Counted from the first letter of the stretch, positions 11,661-25,489 are shown. The stretch is 64,000 bases of DNA from Stenopsyche tienmushanensis (GCA_008973525.1 WACJ01000251.1:186001-250000), one strand, 5' to 3'. Notes: a model not told the origin generated them from the letters alone. Translations and numbers: made by a program.

Positions 11661-12049
11661 TGGAACTAATAGTGCATTTTGTGTCCATACTTGGTGAAAT
11701 ATATATAGATATGTGCGTTGTTACACTGTGATGTGCGCGGATATGGATGGAGCTTTTTTGGTAAGTCTCAATGTCGGGACGGGTTGTAAAAGCTCAAAAT
11801 AGATGCCCGAAAGAACACATGTTCTATTGTAAAGCTGTTTTTGATGAATTGCCTCAACGCGAAGACATATTGCCTTAAACTAGACGCCAATATATTATAC
11901 ACTTTACGTAGGTTATGCGAGGCCAATTAATCTGAATTAAATTGGGAATTTAAAAATAAAAAATCGCTCAAGTGATTTTGCGAAATTGCCATAAGACAAT
12001 ACCGCTTTCAACAAATTAAATTCAAATACAGACTAAGGAACATATAATG

Positions 12050-13140
12050 TAATTGTCTATCATTTATGTCAAAACTAATTTAAATGGGTGATATCTTATT
12101 TTTAAGATGCCATATCCGTTATCAAATGTGGGCGATCTACATAGGAGACTTTTCTAGGAAAATAATTTTTAATGCGGTGGTTTCCCATTTGTTTTCCACA
12201 TGTGGTAAAATTAAGATAGGACTAATTAGATAGGAGATAATCTATAAACTATATATTTCAATTGATATTTTATTTATCACTCATAGGTGATCTCCAAAAA
12301 TTGGTGGTAAGAGATCAGCAATAATAAATCTAATCGATGCAGGTTTATCCTGATTTCTTGGATATTAAAAATCAAAAATTTAAGCGCTTAATAAAGTTGT
12401 ATGCCTTTCAATGAATGATTTGCAATAATAATCAAAATATTAATAACATAAAAGTGTTACTTAATTAAAGTTACCCTTTCTCTAGATAAATATCTTAAAT
12501 TTATTTTTTCATTTCGGTTCAATTCCAAACATTTATATTGGCTTGTGTACGGTTTTCGTTCCGGGAAAAAAAAACGGTTTTTCTGGCTTAAGATTCAACT
12601 CCAAATTATTTCCTAGCATAATTCAGAACGTTTTATAGCTTCTTTTATAATATACATTCTATAATATACGAATAATATTGTCGATTTACTCTATTTAATT
12701 ATCGATGAATCGTTAGTTAATGTATTATTTTCCATTTCTGTGTTTATGTCCCAATGAAATGTACAATTTCATTCAAACATCTAGAATTTTAAAGTCATCA
12801 TGTAGGTGTCAAAAATAATATAAATAATTAATTGAAGTTATAATAATCAAAACTAGAAGTTGTCCCACAGTCCCACACTGGCACACATAGCAAATATTAA
12901 TATATAAGAAGGGATAAGCTAAATAATATACATAATAATTACAATATTATTAGATGAATGAAATCAAACAAATTCTGCATAATAATAATGAAGATCACAT
13001 TATATCAACGAAAAAGTCAAGCAAACCCTCTTTCGTATAAGACATATACTGAACCGAAAAAATAGTATTTTTCAATCGGTTCAATTCCATTTTTCTGGGA
13101 AAAATAACGGTTTTACCGATTATCGGTTCAGTTCTTCCAG
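12050..13140 (+). repeat. Composite dispersed repeat, copy 2 (longest)
   Basis: Contains the GGCGATCTACATAGGAGACT, GGTGGTTTCCCATTTGTTTT and CCACATGTGGTAAAATTAAG blocks of the family. Further right come CGGTTCAATTCCA and AATAACGGTTTTACCG segments (12.51 and 13.08-13.12 kb) and a CAAACCCTCTTTCGTATAAG segment (13.02 kb). The last also occurs next to copy 3 at about 25.87 kb. The CGGTTCAATTCCA/AACGGTTTTACCG pair recurs at 16.9-17.03 kb. No coding capacity is seen. Confidence 0.5.
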
Positions 13141-13149
13141 TTAATTGCT

Positions 13150-14790
13150 TTATTTTTAAATATAAATTTAGTCACACCGTTCAAATGAGCGATGTATTTT
13201 TTTAAAAATCCTATGTAGAAAAAATACTTTGATCCACATTTAAAATAATTATTCTTTTCTATCCATTTTTCTCTACAAGGCGCAATATTACTCGTTATAT
13301 CCGTGATATCGTTTAATAAACGCGCTCTTATAAATTGAGCTTGATTGAATTATACAGCACGACCCACACATTTAAAATAATTACATTATAATCGAGAGAT
13401 TTTTGATCCGAATCAGGTTTTTTAAATCGATTTCTATATGCATTATCGGTTCAGGTCTTTGGATGGTCTTTGTGCAGTGTTTGTCTTTGAAGCATCGCCA
13501 TCAGTTCTATTCAACCACAAATTTATCCTATTTCATCCACCAATGTCTTTGTCTATCTTTGATCTATTTGCCCTGCCATGTGACGTATGCCATATGGCTT
13601 TGCCATCCATTCTTTATGGCAGCAAGCATTGATGTTATTGAGACAAGGCGGAAGGCGTGATCTTAACACCATGTCCAATCTTCAGAAGGATCACAACTTC
13701 AGTTTTGCTCTTTGTTTTGTGCTATTGATTTATATTCTAATCTAAATAAAATTTAATTGTGCCTAAATAAATCTAATTATGATCAAGATTTTGTCACTTA
13801 TGCTAAATTTGATTCCTTTGTATCTGTATCGATGATGTCGATATTTCATATACATACCTTTGATGGCGTTCACGTTTAGAGCTTTAATGAATGATGATAT
13901 AATCACCAAGTCGAAGGCCTTTTTGTAATTAATGAGTTCTTCATAATTAATTCAGCTTCTATATTATCTGTAGTCGATCTATCAGTATTAAGATGAAATC
14001 TCGCCACAAGTCTGCTTGTTCTATTGGTAGCTGAAAGTCTTGCCATTTATATGCATTGAAAATATATGTAAATTTACATATTAAAATCAAATGCATATAA
14101 AACCATAAATGTCAAAGGATACGCCATAATCCATTTTTTAAATCCGAACATATAATTATCATACAAAGCTGCATTCTTATTCTTGACGATTTGCTTTGAT
14201 TTAAGCTATGCTACCAAATGGAAATTATATTTTTTTTATGGGGGATACATTATAAAAATATTTATAAACGAAAAGATGTACAAGAATTTTTATTTGGTAA
14301 GATATTAAGATGACCGGAAAGTAATCAAAGTTTTAAGTCCAATCTTTTTACAGTCAGTTTGTATCGAGACACGGTTCATGAAACACGCATTTTGAATACT
14401 TAATAAGTATCATGAGCGTGTTAAAAAAATAAAAACGGTGATATGAATCACAAGGACTTTTCCACGACGAGAAGTTCCCATAAATTAGATGATCATTGCT
14501 TGGATCATTATTCAAATTAGATTCTCGCCAAATAATTAAGCAATTATTGAGTAAGCTTGGTTTATCCACAGTCAACGCTTTGGAACATTTTCATCGTATA
14601 GGTAAATTAAATATACAAAGATTCTCCATGAATTATCGTTAACCACATTAGAATTCTTATTTGGACATTTTGGCTTACAGTGAGAAACATATACTATACA
14701 ATAATGCCGATTAAAATAAATCATGTGAGTACTCTCACGCAATAGAAGTTAAATTTTACACTTGCAGAAATAACATAGGCATAGAAAAAA
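13150..14790. other. Unassigned AT-rich sequence
   Basis: No supported gene or element. An 85-codon + strand frame at 13,403-13,660 is hydrophobic but has no family resemblance and no coding-like codon bias. ATTACTCGTTATATCCGTGA at 13,290 recurs as ATTGCTCGTTATATCCGTGA at 20,695, suggesting another old transposon end. Confidence 0.35.
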
Positions 14791-14796
14791 TATTGT

Positions 14797-14832
14797 ATGG
14801 ATACACCATGTTGGCGCATATTGGTCTGGTGA
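14797..14832 (+). repeat. Two-copy repeat fragment
   Basis: The block around ACCATGTTGGCGCATATTGG here recurs at 62,712-62,748 with only a few changes. Both copies lie within about 0.2-0.7 kb of a member of the four-copy repeat family (copies C and D), so they may belong to one larger element. Confidence 0.45.
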
Positions 14833-15049
14833 AATGAAGTTTGGGCCGCGGGGACGGGGAGAGAAAGGATGCGCGCGCAATACGGTGGTTAAGTCGGTGT
14901 TCGAGACGAGAGTGAGTGTGCATATGCATTTGGATCCCAGCTCTTCGGCACGTTCTACACGTGACATGAAGCAATAAACCACGTACTGCGTTTATTTGCA
15001 AATCATTATTAAGCGCTTATGGCATTGCAACGTATGCCGGGTGTTTTCT

Positions 15050-15440
15050 TGTATATCATCATCATCATAGTGCAGCCACTGACAGTCCACTACAGAACTA
15101 TGGGCCTCTTCAATATCCATTCATAGGAAGGGGTTACATCCATTTCGTCTGTATCATACATTCACCCCCTCATTCGCTCGATATTGAAGGTAGCATTACC
15201 ACCAAGTTTTATTTTGAACGCTCACCCAACGGGTATCCTGAGTGAACGTATTGACGAACACTTTCGCGAACGTCTCGACAAGGAATTTGGGGGTTTGTAA
15301 AGACTGAGTAGTTTTCATAGGGAGATGGTGGAAAACTACTCTAGACGACCTTTTTGACTCTACTGGAAAGGGCTTTCTGGAGTACAAGGAATCCAGTCCC
15401 CCCTTTCCTTGCTAGGGCGTTGCCGGGGTAGGGTGAAGAC
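15050..15440. repeat. Probable non-LTR retrotransposon tail
   Basis: The start, ATCATCATCATAGTGCAGCC followed by AGTCCACTACAGAACTATGG, closely resembles the conserved region seen at the ends of many insect RTE-like LINEs (CAGTCCACTGCTGGACATAGG type). The following 300 bases are richer in GC than the flanks and end in GCTAGGGCGTTGCCGGGG. No reverse transcriptase is left. The right boundary is uncertain. Confidence 0.45.
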
Positions 15441-15519
15441 ATACGTGACGCTTAAGTGCATCTCGGATTCGCTCCTACACCAACTGAGGGTGTCTCCCCG
15501 TCACTTCTTGTAAATAATA

Positions 15520-15732
15520 AAATGTAATTTATAAAAAAATAATATATTGCTATTGGTGTAGTGGTTGCTTTATATTTGTAGAATATAGATACACACAGAT
15601 ACACAATAGAGGCGGGACAGCACATGGGCGTAGCATCTCTATGATGTATGCGATGGACAAGGACACACAACATACGATTTTCCTTCTCTGTCCAACCAAC
15701 TGTTACTTGGAGTTTCACTTTTCGTGACGTTC
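15520..15732 (-). repeat. Four-copy short interspersed repeat, copy C
   Basis: Read on the - strand it begins CGTCACGAAAAGTGAAACTC, continues with AGTTGGTTGGACAGAGAAGG, CATCGCATACATCATAGAGA and ATATAAAGCAACCACTAC, and ends AT-rich. The order matches copies A, B and D. It carries a roughly 25-base internal expansion of GTGTATCT-like repeats compared with copy B. Confidence 0.7.
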
Positions 15733-17090
15733 AAACCAATTTGCCCTACCGCGCCTATAGAAGTTTCGCTTAAAAAATAATGGCTTTATTCGTGTCAGAT
15801 ATCTATTTCTATCCCCCTCATCGTTTAATGATTGTGAAAAAGGTCCATATTTTTGTATGATGGGACATTTTAGGAGTAATTCATTTTCTAATCTAATGAA
15901 GTTTGGTTTAGAACTTCTACCCAATCTGTCTTCACACGGAAACACAAGTAATGAACAAATAAGCCATTATGTTCCATATTATAACCAGAGCAAGTCTCTT
16001 TGTTTTTATATCCAATAGCCTAATCCTAACAATTGATTGGATTGACTTTTCGTATTCAAAGATTTTATTGTGCCATATTTTTATATTAAATGTCAGTTAT
16101 CTTCCTTTGATATTGTGTTGAGATTTGGAAGTTTCCTATTGATTTGCATTGTATGATATTCATAATCTTAAATGGTTGTTTGTATGATGTTGAAAATCCC
16201 ATAGGTTGTACGAATAGTTTAGCAAGTCTATAAGCGTTGATAATTTTGAAATATTTCCATGAATTTAGGATTATGCCATGATTGCACATCCGATGTCATT
16301 ACTGTGGCTAATCGCGAGTCTCCTGTATATAAATAGAGTGAAATCGTTGTAGGTGAATAACTGCTTTTTTGAGCAAATACATTCAGGTGGATATCTGGAG
16401 GCGTGGGCGAAGATTAGTGTCTCCTCTTCATTCCTCTCGCTCTCTGGGCAGCCATCAACGAAACGCGCATTCCTCGACCAAACACGTTTCGTAATTTTTA
16501 TTTACATTGAAACACCTGCACTAAGTCGCTTCATAATATACTCTGAACTTAATTATATTCACTTGAACTGGGATCCGATGAAACAATGTTACCGTGTTAC
16601 TCGAAAGATCACCCCGAGGCAATGACTCGTCGAATTTGTCAACGGAAGAAGCGTCATCAACTTGCAACATGCAATGGCGCTAGAAGGCTAAAAGTGAATT
16701 AGTTCAAGACCTGGTCGATTGTTATCGAAGAGAAAAATTACGTACTTTGATACTATTTATAAATTATGAAAAAAATGTTGAAGAACGCTAATGCAATTTG
16801 TCACTCAAAAAAACTCGACATCTTCAACTGTATATAATATTTCATAATGACAACACCGGACTCATTGAAATTACTGAATAAATCAAGATTTCGAATCGTT
16901 ATTTTTTCATTTCTGCTTGTGTTTCGGTTCAATTCCAAATAATAATATCGGTACGGTTACGGCTTAGGTTCTGACAAAAATAACGGTTTTACCGGTTTTC
17001 GATTTTCAGTTCAGTTCAGTCAATAAAATAAATTACAAACGGGTAAGCTGCGAATATTTGATATACTGTCAATATCAATATTTAAAAAAT
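15733..17090. other. Unassigned sequence
   Basis: No supported gene. A GC-richer part at 16,380-16,690 has a 90-codon + strand frame without recognisable features. At 16,915-17,030 lies another copy of the CGGTTCAATTCCAAA / AATAACGGTTTTACCGG pair seen at 12.5-13.1 kb. Confidence 0.35.
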
Positions 17091-17099
17091 AATAATTTA

Positions 17100-17985
17100 A
17101 CCCAATTGGATACGAAACAATGATTTCTCACTATCCAGATGATCCATATATTCATTGAGTTATAAGATGTACCCATATAGATTTTCGTTTTTTAAATGAT
17201 TTCGTTTTTGACCTCATCGTCTGTTTTGTAATTTTTTCCATTCAAATAATGCTGCATAAATCTAAAAATATAAAAATCCGAAGGAACGATGTCTGGAGAA
17301 CAAAGAGGATGTCAAATTGTCTTCCATCCAAGGCTGTTTATTTTTTATCGCGTTATTTTCGCCATTATAAGTATTTTTTTGTTGTATTTATACCGCTAAA
17401 CGATCTAATTGTTCACAATAAAGTAATGCATTTATTGTTTGTCCAGATTTAAGTGTTTCAAAATGAATGACACCCTTGCAATCCCACCAAATAGACAAAA
17501 AACATTTTTTTGTTATGAGGCCGGGCTTAGAAGTCGGTTTTGCTACCTATCCCTTCGAAAGCCATCAATTTTTGCATCCATAATTATAGTAATGAACCCA
17601 TTTCTCATCTTCAGTTATAAAGTCGCCTAAAAACGGCATTTTGGATCCCATTTTTAGAAGTTGTTCGCATGTATTAATGCGGTCGCCCAGGTTCTCTTCG
17701 CTTAGTTCGTGCGGCACCCATCTTCCCGATTTTTTCAGATTTCTTTGAATACTCGACCATGAGTATCCGAGATTGGCTGATATTTTTTTAATAAATGCTG
17801 TTGGATTACTTTCGATTTAATCAGTCAGTTTGGCGACATCCACCTTACACAGTCTTCCATTTCCAGGGCAACTTTTAAATCAAAATTTTTGGCGCCAGTT
17901 TTGACGTTTGTAAACATTTAAAATATCGCCCAGTATATCGCAAATATTTTTAATGGCACGCGTTGCAGTCGTTTTTTTTTGAGAA
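17100..17985 (-). pseudogene. mariner transposase fossil (near full length)
   Basis: On the - strand, in order, I can read ATRAIKNICDILGDILNVYK (N-terminal region), SNPTAFIKKISANLGYSWSS (second helix-turn-helix), then GRWVPHELSEENLGDRINTC (the WVPHEL hallmark). ITEDEKWVHYYNYG follows with the first catalytic Asp. After it come LSIWWDCKGVIHFE (the second Asp position reads Glu) and CSPDIVPSDFYIFRFMQHYL with the third Asp block. In-frame stops and several frame changes break it, so it is inactive. Its size matches the usual 340-350 residues. I did not find a convincing pair of terminal repeats. Confidence 0.88.
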
Positions 17986-20160
17986 AATGATTAAATTCTT
18001 TATTTGGCGAAAATCGATTAATTGCAAATTGGGTTGTTAAATTTGAATTTTAAAAATCACAATTTATTCTTGATGAGTTCACAGAAAGACGACAAAACTT
18101 GACTTGAAAGTACAGGAGCATAAGTGCAACTAATCTCCAATAACGACTAAGAAATAAAACGAAAACCATTTTGGGTTTTATTTATATAAGGTTCTCACTC
18201 ATACTCTCGTATTTATTAAATCACTGTTTTAAGGTAAAGTCGAAGATTTTTTTAAAATAATTAATACTAAGCAGTATTTTGACGTCAAAGATCTTCTCAA
18301 AGTAATGTCAAGATAGATACTTGCAGTTATTCAAAATCTGTAAATTTACATAGTGATCTCCTAGAATTATCAATTGAGATCATGCTCTTCATCATAATCC
18401 ATCTCAAAAATCTGAAGCATATATCAAATCCGTAAGACCAAGTGTTTTACTTGTGTGAGACAAATTTTAATGTGCTAAAAACATATTACGTACAATTTAA
18501 AGAACTTTCAAATACAAAAACTTTTTGAATGATGAAGAGAAAAATAACTGTATTTAAGTATATTAAAAGAACTGACAAAGAGAAACATTTTCGCAAGATA
18601 TTTATTGTTTGAATGTTGCATTCCGCTTTGAAGCTGCCAAATTATGTATGCTTTTTAAGCGTAAAAGTTATATTGAGTAACATTTTTTCCGTCGTTCAAA
18701 ATAGTTATTTGTGAGTGATTTATTTAAAATAATGTCTTATACAAAGTGGAGAACAATACTAGAAATAGCATATAGGAGACAACCAAAATTCAGAGGATAA
18801 TTGTACAGATCGAAACGATGAAATTGTTAAGCGTTTTACCATAAAAAGCATAAAAAATGATCTTTTTAAAATGTAGATACTTTTACTGAAAAATGCACGA
18901 AATTGCCAATTACCAAATGCAAACATCGTTAATAACAATTTTTTTTGCAAAATGCCATTGTTTAACGATGATTAGTATCGATGATGAAGAAAAACTTATG
19001 TAATATTCATATGTGGTAGTTTTAATCATCATTGTTTCAATAAAAATATTTTTCTTAGATATAAAATAAAATAATTGTAGATTTTTTGCATTTGGAAGCT
19101 CACCCAGTTTTTTTTGCACAAAAGATATTGCATTGATATTAGAATTAATATTAAACGAGATAGCTATTAAGTTTATGATATATTTTAAATATTACGATTT
19201 ACTATACTTATCATATTATCGTTCATAATTATGATTCTCATCTTCTATTCGACAAAGAACAGTATATAAATACAATTTTATCATCCAAGAGAAGATTTAT
19301 TTGATTCAACCTGAGCCTTGTAAAACCATCATGAGAATAAAAATGCACGAAGTCAATTAATTGAGTGTTTATGGAAGACTTTGTATCATTTTTTTGATTG
19401 ATCATACTATAAATTTACCACGGATATAATTATGACAGTCAAGCGTTCCATAAAAAGTTTTTGATTAAATCACAAATTAACCATGTAATGAGTTGTTAAA
19501 AAATGTTTTCAGTTTATAGAATCGTTTGTCGTTACTCTTTACTCTTTGAAGCACGAGGAAAATTTATGAAAATCTTTCAAAGCGATTATTTGTATTAAAA
19601 TATTTACTGTTATCCTATTAGGTTAGGGTGTTGATGTTTGGTGTATAATAATGGTATAATGTATTAAAAACAAAAACATATATTTATGTAATGCCCTCCG
19701 TATTGGATGTTCCTCAAGGACTTTGTGACCATTCCTGTTGACGTAATTAGTATTCTCCTTTTTATACCCAAGTTAAGTATAAATGCGAGTGGAGGTCTTC
19801 TCGACATGTTCGATATACAAATATAACTTCAGATTGCTTCCAGATGTCAATTCAACAAAGTGGGAGCAACACTTTGCAAATAATGTAATACCATCGGAAA
19901 AGAAATAAATTCCCCGGGAAGATGTAAGAATTTTACGCTGGGAAGCATAAGTACTGTCTCTTAGATAATCAGTCATTTGGCAAATGATTGTACATTTTAT
20001 AAGTCACCCAAGATTAAATTCACATAAAAATACCACAGAATCAAAGATCAGAAGTAAACTTTTCATTTAGCAGTTCATAACGTCCTGCTAATTTTGATAT
20101 CGACGTTTTTAAAAATCATATGGAATCAGAGCCACAATTAACATGTGGATCAGATCGCAG
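17986..20160. other. Unassigned AT-rich sequence
   Basis: Low-complexity AT-rich stretches with only short lysine- and phenylalanine-rich frames. I see no gene, element end or RNA. Confidence 0.45.
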
Positions 20161-20164
20161 AAAG

Positions 20165-20565
20165 GATGATTCATCTATGGAACAATTTTTCGTCATTTAA
20201 AGGAGATTGGAAAGTATCCCTTTTATCGCGCTTCGAAAGAGAGTAATTTTTTGACTTTGTTTGGTAACAGGTGACGAAAAATGGCTTATTTATCATAAAG
20301 TCACAAGAAAAAGACAATAGACAGATAAAGATAAGCAGCCAATTCCAACAGCAAAGGTGTCCTTTAAACATCCTAAAAATAAACTCTTAAGTATTTGGTG
20401 GGATATGTATGGTATGATTTATTATGAACTGTTGTGTGTGTCTTTCTATAGCAATGGAATTAAAAAGCTACCTGTAAGATGGCGAGAAATTTTAGATAGT
20501 GGAAGGAAAATATATCATTGATTATATAGATAAATTGTGTTTTACTTATATTATTTAATTTTTTT
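20165..20565 (+). pseudogene. mariner transposase fossil with internal deletion
   Basis: Opens with TIFRHLKEIGKYPF-like sequence, then VTGDEKWLIYHKVTRKRQ (first catalytic Asp) followed by a stop. LLSIWWDMYGMIYYELL comes next. The sequence then jumps directly to NGIKKLPVRWREILDS, the C-terminal end of mariner transposases. The block that should hold the third catalytic residue (SPDLxPSDxHLF) is missing, so about 90 residues have been deleted. It differs in detail from the 17.1-kb copy and probably represents a separate mariner lineage. Confidence 0.82.
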
Positions 20566-23500
20566 TTAAAAAAATGCGCACGAACTTTAGAACAGTTCAT
20601 CGACAACTACGTTGGTTTAATAATAAAATCACCCGTAAGATTTCTGCTTCTTATAAATATGAAATAATTTTTAGCAATAATTCTTTGTAAAATTGCTCGT
20701 TATATCCGTGATTTTATTGTACAAAATGCGTGTAAAAAGCAATTTAGTTCTGTGTTCTATATTACATTTTTATGTAATTATGTCAAACTGAACCAGGAAT
20801 ATATTTTCGAGTGCATGATTTTTGGAGGTGGCGTATTTCCACATATATATTTTCATAACAATATTCACATATAAAGATAAATCAGTACGAGCCGCTTCCT
20901 CATGGGATCTTTTTAAACATAAGTCGGCTTATTTTTGGTGTAAATTTATTTGTAAGAGTTAAATAAGAGTTTCATTCACATGGATGTGTTTTGAATGCGT
21001 ATATTTAGCACGTTGATGAATGTTTTTGTTAAAGCGAGCGTTTAAGAATAAACAGCGCTAAAATATACCTACACTTGACGATAAGTTGACAAGTTAATGT
21101 CACAAAAATATGCAGGAAATTCCACGTGGGCGCAAATTATTGTGATTTAACAAATATGCTGTTAAAATGATACAAAATGAAACCCGATCGCCGACAACAT
21201 TGCGTTGAAAAATTGATCCATTTACATGCGATTAATATTGCATAAATGGCGTAGGAGGCTCGGACGTGTAATTATTTTAATGTTCTAGCATGTTCACTTC
21301 TTTTTGAAAGAAGCTAGAATTAAAAAAGAAGAAAAGTGTTTGTGGTAGAACGAGAAGTGACTGTATTTGACAGACTCCCACGGCTGCTGCACAATCGAAA
21401 GAATTACAAAAATGATGGCTGCTTACCTTACTAACCGCATTCGATACCAAAGGCATTCTTCTACCACGTCCGCTTTCAGATGAGTGCTTCTCAATTTTGA
21501 TATCTACTCAATAAACTGATTGCCCTTATAGTTGTTTAACTGTAAAAAATATATAAAGAAAATATAGACGTGGGCGAAGAACAAATAAAGAATATTGATA
21601 GCCTCACTTAAGATTGCACTCCCTAAAGCTCTTACTTCCTACAAAAGTAATATGGAAAGTTAAAAATTTGCAGACGGAACGATCACAACTTTATTTTTGA
21701 ACTGATATTATTAATCAGAATTAAAAATAGTATAGGGTTTCACTTTAATTAAATTAACCAAAAAAAAATAAAATATATATATACGTATGCCACTAAAAGT
21801 CACACAAAACATATCAATTGCTAAAAAACAAACCGCCTAAATTTTTGCTTTACAACACTTCACTCAATAAGTTCGTAGGTTTTTTTGTGAAATTGCGAAA
21901 AAACGATCCCAAACAAAGAAGAAAAAAGTTTAAAGTGAAAATAAATCCAATGAAATGATTGAATGGTGTTTTTTGATGAATGGAAATTTGCTATCTTCCT
22001 CTCTTATTTGATCCTTATAACGTGTGAACAAGATGCACTTCAAAGTTAAACACCCTGATGCATAGAAACTATATATATTAGATCATTTTAAAGTCATCAG
22101 TGGGCCAATAACGATCGTTATTTGCAGTTCTCGTTAGTTCCACAATCGACGATACATATTTTCAGTCAGACCAGAATTTAATTAAATTTAATAATGAAAT
22201 ATGTCAAAATTTATGTTTGAATTTTCAGCAACATCAATTCCATTAATATTAATTAGAGAAAAAAATCATACGATCAAAGTCCTACAATACGAATAAGGGT
22301 GCTTCAGAGCAATAATATAATGGCATATAATCGATTTGCGGCAATTTTATTGTTGAAATCAGTAAATTATCGAGAATATATTGGAAAAAATTGATCTCTG
22401 CGCCAGAAATGCATTTGAATGGCCACTTCGTTTTAAGTTTTATTATAACATCAAATATTTATCTTGAATTTATCACCGAGATTATCCAGGGTTGTTTCAC
22501 TTCATAGTCATTGTTTTGAATAGCTAAAATTGCGTATAATCGAATCTGCATAAAAAGGGACCACAACATATATTAATTCACAAATGCTTTTAATATACAG
22601 TTTTAAAAAATCTACAATGTGTCCATTTTGAAGTCGATAAGATAAGCTTTTTATGGCGTTCACAGTTGCATTTTTTAAATATTTATTTTCCATATAAATA
22701 TAAAGTTTTTCCAAGTGTTAATGTAATGCAACAATTATATAATGCGTTATTTATATATATATGTGGGATTTTAATTTTGGTATTGAAATAATATTTTTTT
22801 CTGATTTTGCCTTGGAAGGATAATGAGATAATCAATATATAAATAAATATATGACAAATCATAGCTGAAATTGAGCAATATTCAGTGATTTTATTCGTTG
22901 TTGTTCTTCCACTTGAAGATTGGAAATGATTCATAAGTCCCACAACTATAAATATTTGAATAAATCCATAATGAAATTAAGAAAAAAATATTCAATAGTT
23001 TTCCCCCTTTTTGTAGCTAGAGAATTAAATCATATGATCAATGTAATAATGAAATTTATTATTGATGCTAATTTTATATAAGGTTTTTTTTCTCATCACT
23101 ACTAATTGCAATTAAATCAATATGCTTTCTTATTAGTCATTTTTCTCATTTTAAGAGCTTTATTCAATAGAATTTTATACCATTTTTTTCACTGGAAATC
23201 TGTTATTTTTGATTTGATTTTGAACTGAGAGGTCTTTATACATGTAGGCTTGTAACGTTTTGTCTTAAATTCATATTTTTTTTGGGTAAAATCCTTAACA
23301 GTATTAATATTGTCACTTGTACTCTGTATTTTGAGTCGTTCCTGATGTTATTTCCACCAAATTTCTATTATCAGTCTTTACTTCCCAATCTACTTGAGTA
23401 TCCTTGATATTTTTTCCTCCCTTATAGATTTAAATTCTACTACTGCATTCATTCTGTTTCGAGAAAGCTCGGTTAGATTTACACATTGTAATTATTTTGA

Positions 23501-25485
23501 CCATTTTTTATAATTCAAAATTCATTGCAATGGTTCCCAGTATTGTAGGATTATCGTGCTTTTTAGATGTATTTGTTAATTAATATACAAGTTCTTTACG
23601 AATGATAACATTTAATATGGCAAAGATTATTGTGATGCTGCAAACACATAATCAATCAATCACTATTTTTCCAATTCGACTAGTTCTAGCGGATCAAAAC
23701 TTGTACCAAAAAAATCAATTTTAGAGCTAAGATGGTTCTATAAAAATATTTTTTGTGCATTTTAATGTACATTCGGTTCATCTAAACACACTCTAATTAT
23801 ATTTTATCGATGTTCGAGCCATTTATTTAATAGAATAAACGGTTTTTCTTGAAAACTATTCAGAAACAATTTGGGAAAGCTCCATGCTTATTGCTACAGA
23901 AATATTTGTTGGGGACGTTAAGCTTGCACAACAATAGTTAGAGTATATTAAAAGTGACTCAATAAGCCCACTCGCAGCGATTTAGGTTATCACCGTGTGG
24001 ATATAGTCATTAGAGCAGATCTTCCAAAATAAATATTTCCTAGAATTTAGAGATTGCTAGATGCAGAAGCACAGAAGTAAATATTGGTGTTCTTATTCTA
24101 AATCTAGATTATAGCCGTCGACGAGAAAAGCTTCCCAAGCCCATAACTATTTTCTGAGGTCATCGTTTTATTATTTTTATTTTTCTAATAAGTTTCCCAA
24201 TGTCGATGGAGATAATGATAGTAAAAAAATATAAAACGTCTTTGATTGGATATCATCATAGATAAAATTAATTGATGGTCAAAACGTTACTTATAAATCA
24301 GATATACGGATAACTCGAGCGCCAGCTGTTTTCTGTGCATTGATGAAACTATTTCAACGGCTGAGTAAGTTCTGCAAAAAATAAAAATTATGTAGGATAC
24401 GACCTAAAAATCTACATTTTTTTACAAAATGTTATCATCTTCAAAAACGCACTCAACACACCAACGAAGATTTGCTTGCGCAGCATCAAAATATAGGAGA
24501 GAGCTCATCCGACAAGGCGATTCTATTTATTCGTTGGCTAACTAGGAAAGAGTTATATTTTTAAATTTCATTTATTGTCTCCTGGTTCGGTCTGCAACAA
24601 GCTCTGGCTTGTTATGAAAATAACGCGTCGCCTGTTATAAAAATACATTTTAAACAAGGATTTTATATCATTATCCGGATGTTTCCAAACACCGATGGAG
24701 ACAGCCCGTCCGTCGTTCTCGTCTTCCGCGCTCTAGAACAAATAAATGTGGATATACGATGTACAAAGTGTTATTTTAAAGCATCTATCAAAAGAATTTA
24801 AACATCGGTCCATAGCATTGCCATTGGGAAAATTTTGAATTTAGACCCAATTCATGAAATAACTGATAACATAACTTAAAGATGAGCAATTGCACAATAT
24901 CAAAATTGAAAATATCATTGCAAATGCAACATTCATAATCATTTATCACATAATTATGATTTGCTTCAAAACTTTAATAAATCATGCCACATTGTATCAA
25001 ACCATCATTATTTCACAATGCAAATTTGATATAATTTGGTATTTAATAATTATGCAACAGCATTTCAATTAAGCCAATCGATCGATCTAAATATTCTTGC
25101 ATCATTTCCAATTAATTTGTTTTCTTTTAAGTGAAAAGATGTAAAGGAAGTGTTTCAATTTTCGGGACATTCAACTCAATTTGCCTTATCGCATGTATAA
25201 AATTTTCAGTACAAAACTTGTTTTCTAGCATAATTTAAAACATTTTAGTCCCTTTTTGTATAATAAGCATTCTATATGAGTAATAGTGTTGAATTTATTC
25301 TCTTTCATTATTTTCCATTTCTACTTATACCTAGGAATTTCTTTTGATTAATATCTAGAATTTTAAAATCACTATATAAGTGACAAATTGAAGGTGTAAT
25401 CATTGCAACTGGAGTTAAAAAATAATGGTGAAAGTCACATATTATTCTTTCTTGAAAGTCCTTATGACATCCATCAAAGCATAAA
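20566..25485. other. Unassigned AT-rich sequence
   Basis: Nearly 5 kb without a gene that I can support. Short GC-richer spots (21.34-21.49, 24.3-24.5 and 24.68-24.74 kb) have no coding pattern. The only recognisable element is the mariner-end-like motif at 21,861. Confidence 0.45.
21861..21895 (+). repeat. Transposon-end-like motif, copy 1
   Basis: CACTCAATAAGTTCGTAGG followed by a T run. The same motif occurs at 27,244 (+), 34,271 (+) and 57,510-57,529 (-). At 57.5 kb and here it is followed, reading inward, by A-rich sequence with AAGAAGAAAA- and TTTAAAGTG-like blocks. The form (about 20 bases ending in GTAGGATTTTTT) resembles a mariner-type terminal repeat. Confidence 0.4.
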
Positions 25486-25489
25486 TCAT

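Noticed and set aside
13403..13660. 85-codon hydrophobic + strand frame
   Set aside because: Looks like a membrane peptide but the sequence is compositionally ordinary for AT-rich DNA and has no family pattern.
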